Assembly (NCBI RefSeq): GCF_032118995.1
Contig: NC_092668.1
Span: 14,177,501-14,241,500, forward strand
DNA length: 64,000 nucleotides
Direction of reading: 5' to 3'
From: Asterias amurensis
Taxonomy: Eukaryota > Echinodermata > Asteroidea > Forcipulatida > Asteriidae
Part shown: piece after piece, positions 60,811 through 64,000 of the stretch
Numbering within the stretch: position 1 is the first letter of the stretch
Layout: each line of letters opens with the position of its first letter
Notes under the pieces: generated by a model
What the model saw: the letters and a program-made list of their open reading frames with translations, nothing else
Told to the model about the DNA's origin: nothing
The model's database searches: none
Program-made: the position numbers and the translations under genes

Positions 60811-60816
60811 TTTATT
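60811..60816 (-). terminator. Candidate poly(A) signal of the VAMP7-like gene
   Basis: TTTATT on the plus strand gives AATAAA on the minus strand, 210 bases past the stop codon. It lies just beyond the 33-bp repeat that would sit in the 3' untranslated region. Confidence 0.4.
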
Positions 60817-60882
60817 TTAAAACTTCATACAACAACAGAAACCCACAATTTTAACAATGATTTCGCACCATAACAGTATAAC

Positions 60883-61016
60883 AGTAAGGTCTTAGTGCTG
60901 AGTGTCCAAACTTACAGTATGGTCTTAGTGCTGAGTGTCCAAACTTACAGTATGGTCTTAGTGCCGAGTGTCACAACTTACAGTATGGTCTTAGTGCCGA
61001 GTGTCACAACTTACAG
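60883..61016. repeat. 33-bp tandem repeat, four copies, VAMP7 3' untranslated region
   Basis: The unit has GGTCTTAGTGCTGAGTGTCC (first two copies) or GCCGAGTGTCAC (last two copies), joined by AACTTACAGTAT. The change shared by the last two copies shows stepwise duplication. It ends 10 bases before the stop codon on the transcribed strand. Confidence 0.85.
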
Positions 61017-61025
61017 TACATGTGT

Positions 61026-63890
61026 TTAGAAGACTCCGGCAATCTTCAAGATGATGACAATAAGAATGGCTAAGACGATGGTAATTACAATAATCATGAT
61101 GAGCAAGTTCCGTCGATTCATCCATTTGTATTTATTGCTCACCCTCCTGGCACTTTTCTGAAATGACTGAGCCTGTCAAAGCAAAACAAAAGAGGGCCAT
61201 TAATCTATTGCCACAATGACCGCTGTATGTTGTGTCACCCTATGTACCAACACCCCTATACTCCATGAACACTTTGTGCTGACACCCTTATGTTTCGACA
61301 CCCCTATACTCCGATAACCCTTTGTGCTGACACCCTTATGTTTCGACACCCCTATACTCCATGAACACTTTGTGCTGACACCCTTATGTTTCGACACCCC
61401 TATATTCCGATAACCCTTTGTGCTGACACCCTTATGTTTCGACACCCCTATACTCCATGAACACTTTGTGCTGACACCCTTATGTTTCGACACCCCTATA
61501 TTACGATAACCCTTTGTGCTGACACCCTTATGTTTCGATACCCCTATACTCCATGAACACTTTGTGCTGACACCCTTATGTTTCGACACCCCTATATTCC
61601 GATAACCCTTTGTGCTGACACCCTTATGTTTCGATACCCCTATACTCCATGAACACTTTGTGCTGACACCCTTATGTTTCGACACCCCTATATTCCGATA
61701 ACCCTTTGTGCTGACACCCTTATGTTTCGACACCCCTTTACTCCACTAACCCTTTGTGCTGACACCCTTATGTTTCGACACCCCTATATTCCGATAACCC
61801 TTTGTGCTGAAAGCCCTATGTTCCGACACCCCTATGTTCCGACACCCCTATGTTCTGGCAAACCTATGTTCCGACACCCTTATGTTCCGACACCCCTATG
61901 TTCCGACACCCCTATGTTCCGGCAAACCTATGTTTCAACACCCCTATGTTCCGACACCCCTATGTTCCGGCAAACCTATGTTTCAACACCCCTATGTTCC
62001 GACACCCCTATGTTCTGGCAAATTAATGTTCCGACACCCCTATGTTCTAGCAAACCTATGTTCCGACACCCCTATGTTCTAGCAAACCTATGTTCCGACA
62101 CCCCTATGTTCCGACACCCCTATGTTCTGGCAAATTAATGTTCCGACAAACTTATGTTTCAACACCCCTATGTTCCAACACCCGGTAACCTTAACCTGAC
62201 AAGAGAAAAATTAGGCTTACGCTGGCTTCCAAGTCCTCTGTCTTCTGCATGAGGTCATCTAGTTTCTCGCCTCTACTCAGTACGTTATCAATGTTTTGAA
62301 TCATGATATCTTTGACTTCATCCACCTGGTTCTGAAGGGCACTGACTTTACTGTTGCTCTCCTTCATGTGGCTGTAGTGATCCTAAAAAAATGAAAGAAT
62401 GTAAATCAGTAAACGATAGTTATTTTCGAATGAGAAACACCAGGGCCAAATTTCATGGTTCTGGTTACTGTTTGATTCTGCGCTTGTAATCAACTTCCTC
62501 GGCAAATTTCCGAGAGCAAATTTCTGTGTGACCTGTGTATTAAAGCAAAGAATGAGTAATAACATGAAATACGCATGCGCACATGCTACAATTCTCGTGA
62601 AATATGCTTTACACAAGCACAGGATTCCCTACTTCTGGAAGCGTCGATTAGATATTTGCTCACTATGAAATTAGGACCCAGCCATCGATTTCACGAAGAG
62701 TTAGGACTCGTCTTATCTCGAGTTAGGACGAGTAACTCGTCCTAACTTAGGATTAACCTTAAGGTCTGCATGCTACAGTGCAGGGTTGGGACTCGTCCTA
62801 AGTCATAAGATTAATCCTAAGTTAGTAAGAGTTTTGTGAAATCGACGGCAGCTCTGGAATTACACAGAGCTCAGAAACCTTTAGCCTTTTTTAGGTATAC
62901 TGGACTTACTATTACAAGAGTGCTTTGTTCAGTTTGGGTGTATGCAAACAGGCCTTTAACTTTGTTCTTGAAGGAGCACAACAATTTTCCTCTGGAAAGG
63001 GGGATTATACAAAATCCTTAAGCCATACTATAAATATTTTTGTGTGACTATTCTGAATGGTCCTCTAGATATTTGAAACTTGACCTTACCATTTCTTGAC
63101 TGAGGACGTTACTGAAATCTCTATCCAGCTCATACTCTCCGGCGTGCTGGACACGTTGACTGAGACTGGTTGACGCGACACGTCTGATGATCTCGTTCAA
63201 GTATGAATGTGACTTCTGCTTGCTGAAATCTGTTGTCGTTGCGCACAAATATGTGATACCATCTTGCACTATGACCGGGAACATGTACCTGAGGATTGGG
63301 GGGAGGAATATAAATTGCAACTTGTTTTTTATTTAAAATTATTTTTTATGAGATCATCACCTACCCGACTCACAAGGCCATGTATCCATTTTATGGTGAG
63401 GGCTAAATTTCACTGATTTGGTCTGTTAACCCATATCAACTGCCACCAGGAGCACGTTGCCACTTACTCTTGGGGCATAAACAGTGTTGCCCCCTTCACA
63501 GTCTGTAAGGACATAGGCTTGGGTATCATCCACTAGGAGCCTGACTGGTAGAGCAGAATGCACAGCATTCCCAATTTTGTGTATGAAGCATTTATGATTT
63601 AAAAGTGTCTCGCTCAAGGACAAAAGTGTCATGACTGGGATTTGAACGCACACTCTGTTGCTGACAACACACAGAGCTTGGGGTCCGGTGAACTAGACCA
63701 CTCGGCCCGATTATTTAAAGTACGAGTTCATAAACACTTACTGATCTGATGTGTAGACAGACTTTGAATCTCTAGTTGAGATGTTTTGTAGCATGGACTT
63801 AGTGACGGTTGCAAAGTTGTGCTCATAACTCGATGAGTGTTCAACGAGAACAATGTTGCCCCTGGCAACACAACCATAGAGTATTGTCAT
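61026..63890 (-). CDS. VAMP7: VAMP7-like longin R-SNARE
   Basis: Four coding exons on the minus strand: 63742-63890, 63090-63288, 62221-62382 and 61026-61172. They join in frame to 218 residues; human VAMP7 has 220. Residues 1 to about 115 form a longin domain (MTILYGCVARGNIVLVEH, YMFPVIVQDGITYLCATTTD, SYLNEIIRRV). Residues about 125-185 form the SNARE helix, QNQVDEVKDIMIQNIDNVL, with the zero-layer arginine R153 in SRGEKLDDL. Residues about 193-213 form a single C-terminal membrane anchor (LLIMIIVITIVLAILIVII), after which only KIAGVF remains. VAMP7 drives fusion of late endosomes, lysosomes and secretory vesicles. The KSARRVSNKYKW stretch before the anchor is more like other VAMPs than human VAMP7, so VAMP7-like is the safe name. 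The start is the first ATG and begins the longin strand. Intron 3 is almost entirely a minisatellite. Confidence 0.92.
61224..62185. repeat. Hierarchical minisatellite (16, 48 and 96 bp), VAMP7 intron 3
   Basis: From 61282 to 61809 there are eleven 48-bp units. Each comprises three 16-bp subunits: ACACCCTTATGTTTCG, ACACCCCTATACTCCA (or ATTCCG variants) and TGAACACTTTGTGCTG. Units ending CCATGAACACTTTGTG alternate with units ending CCGATAACCCTTTGTG, giving a 96-bp dimer. From 61810 to about 62185 the array reverts to simple 16-bp units (CCCTATGTTCCGACAC and CCTATGTTCTGGCAAA). The intron is 1048 bp and the array fills about nine tenths of it. Because 48 is a multiple of three, long open frames appear on both strands; these are repeat artefacts. 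Confidence 0.95.
62445..62678. mobile_element. Fold-back-related element, variant 3
   Basis: The left end GGGCCAAATTTCATGGTTC and the right end ACTATGAAATTAGGACCCA are inverted complements at the outer 15-20 bases. The interior is unlike the GCTAAGCA copies. It lies in VAMP7 intron 2, next to another MITE at 62685. Confidence 0.55.
62685..62845. mobile_element. 161-bp fold-back MITE (GTTAGGACTCGTC type)
   Basis: The left end TCGATTTCACGAAGAGTTAG and right end AAGAGTTTTGTGAAATCGA pair as inverted complements. GTTAGGACGAGT and its complements are repeated inside, giving a strong hairpin. I recall similar elements from several invertebrate deuterostomes. It lies in VAMP7 intron 2. Confidence 0.8.
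63385..63710 (-). repeat. tRNA-derived SINE, family C, in VAMP7 intron 1
   Basis: On the minus strand: CGAGTGGTCTAGTTCACCGG, B box GTGCGTTCAAATCCCAGTCA, TGACACTTTTGTCCTTGAGC, and later GGCAACGTGCTCCTGGTGGC. It resembles the PCNA intron copy at 32470-32775 along its length. Confidence 0.75.
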
Positions 63891-63899
63891 CTTGGCTGT

Positions 63900-63960
63900 G
63901 AGTCCTGATGAGTACGGTGAGCTCTGATGAGTACTGATGAGTTCTGATGAGTTCTACGTC
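63900..63960. repeat. Short TGATGAGTTC repeat upstream of the VAMP7 start
   Basis: Variants of TGATGAGTTC (TGATGAGTAC, TGATGAGTTC) recur about five times in some 50 bases immediately before the VAMP7 start codon, in its presumed 5' untranslated region. The window ends 40 bases later, so the promoter is not seen. Confidence 0.6.
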
Positions 63961-64000
63961 TGTTGCTCAATGCTGGTGTACAGTTTGATGCTCAGATTTG

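Noticed and set aside
61200-61733. 177-residue minus-strand frame repeating KHKGVSTK
   Set aside because: It is the 48-bp minisatellite read in one frame; 48 is a multiple of three, so any stop-free unit gives a long open frame. It lies in an intron of VAMP7 and has no splice or start context.
61674-62138. 154-residue plus-strand frame of FRHPYVPTPLCS type repeats
   Set aside because: It is the same minisatellite on the other strand. Two overlapping plus-strand frames read equally well, which points to repeat artefacts and not coding.

Overview
The window is nuclear DNA of an invertebrate animal. Five multi-exon genes with canonical GT-AG introns are clear, and introns and spacers are packed with tRNA-derived SINEs, fold-back MITEs and minisatellites. 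The repeat families (fold-back elements rich in GCTAAGCA, tRNA-headed SINEs) and the single-copy deuterostome-like genes suggest an echinoderm, most likely a sea star. This is inference: no taxon marker was searched. There are no bacterial operons, CRISPR arrays, rRNA genes or convincing functional tRNA genes, and I saw no retrovirus- or Polinton-like element.

Layout. 1-6.8 kb: no gene recognised; SINE, a 359-bp fold-back MITE and a 75-bp tandem array. 6.8-18.5 kb (minus): an ARHGAP22/24/25-type RhoGAP with PH, RhoGAP and C-terminal coiled coil; possible noncoding 5' exons lie near 27.8-28.0 kb. 18.6-31.3 kb: mostly non-coding, including a decayed 2.0-kb PIF/Harbinger transposon with a broken Myb/SANT gene. 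31.4-35.1 kb (minus): a complete six-exon PCNA that is rather divergent. 36.6-45.8 kb (plus): a complete 18-coding-exon PIWI gene of the PIWIL2 (Ago3/Seali) clade, divergent from PCNA. 46-50 kb: SINE-head and 113-bp tandem arrays and an unidentified Cys-rich open frame. 50.5-51.9 kb (minus): FBXL15. 53.2-56.7 kb (plus): GGPS1, divergent from FBXL15. 61.0-63.9 kb (minus): a VAMP7-like longin R-SNARE, with one intron made almost wholly of a 16/48/96-bp hierarchical minisatellite.

The genes do not form one pathway. PCNA (replication clamp), PIWIL2 (piRNA slicer in the germ line), GGPS1 (isoprenoid donor for Rho/Rab prenylation), ARHGAP (Rho inactivation), FBXL15 (SCF ubiquitin ligase substrate receptor) and VAMP7 (vesicle fusion) are ordinary animal genes. 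The structurally notable points are the two head-to-head pairs (PCNA/PIWIL2 and FBXL15/GGPS1), E2F-type sites upstream of PCNA, and the repeat architecture. I found no convincing new biological system. Coordinates of exons were read by hand from splice sites and reading frame.
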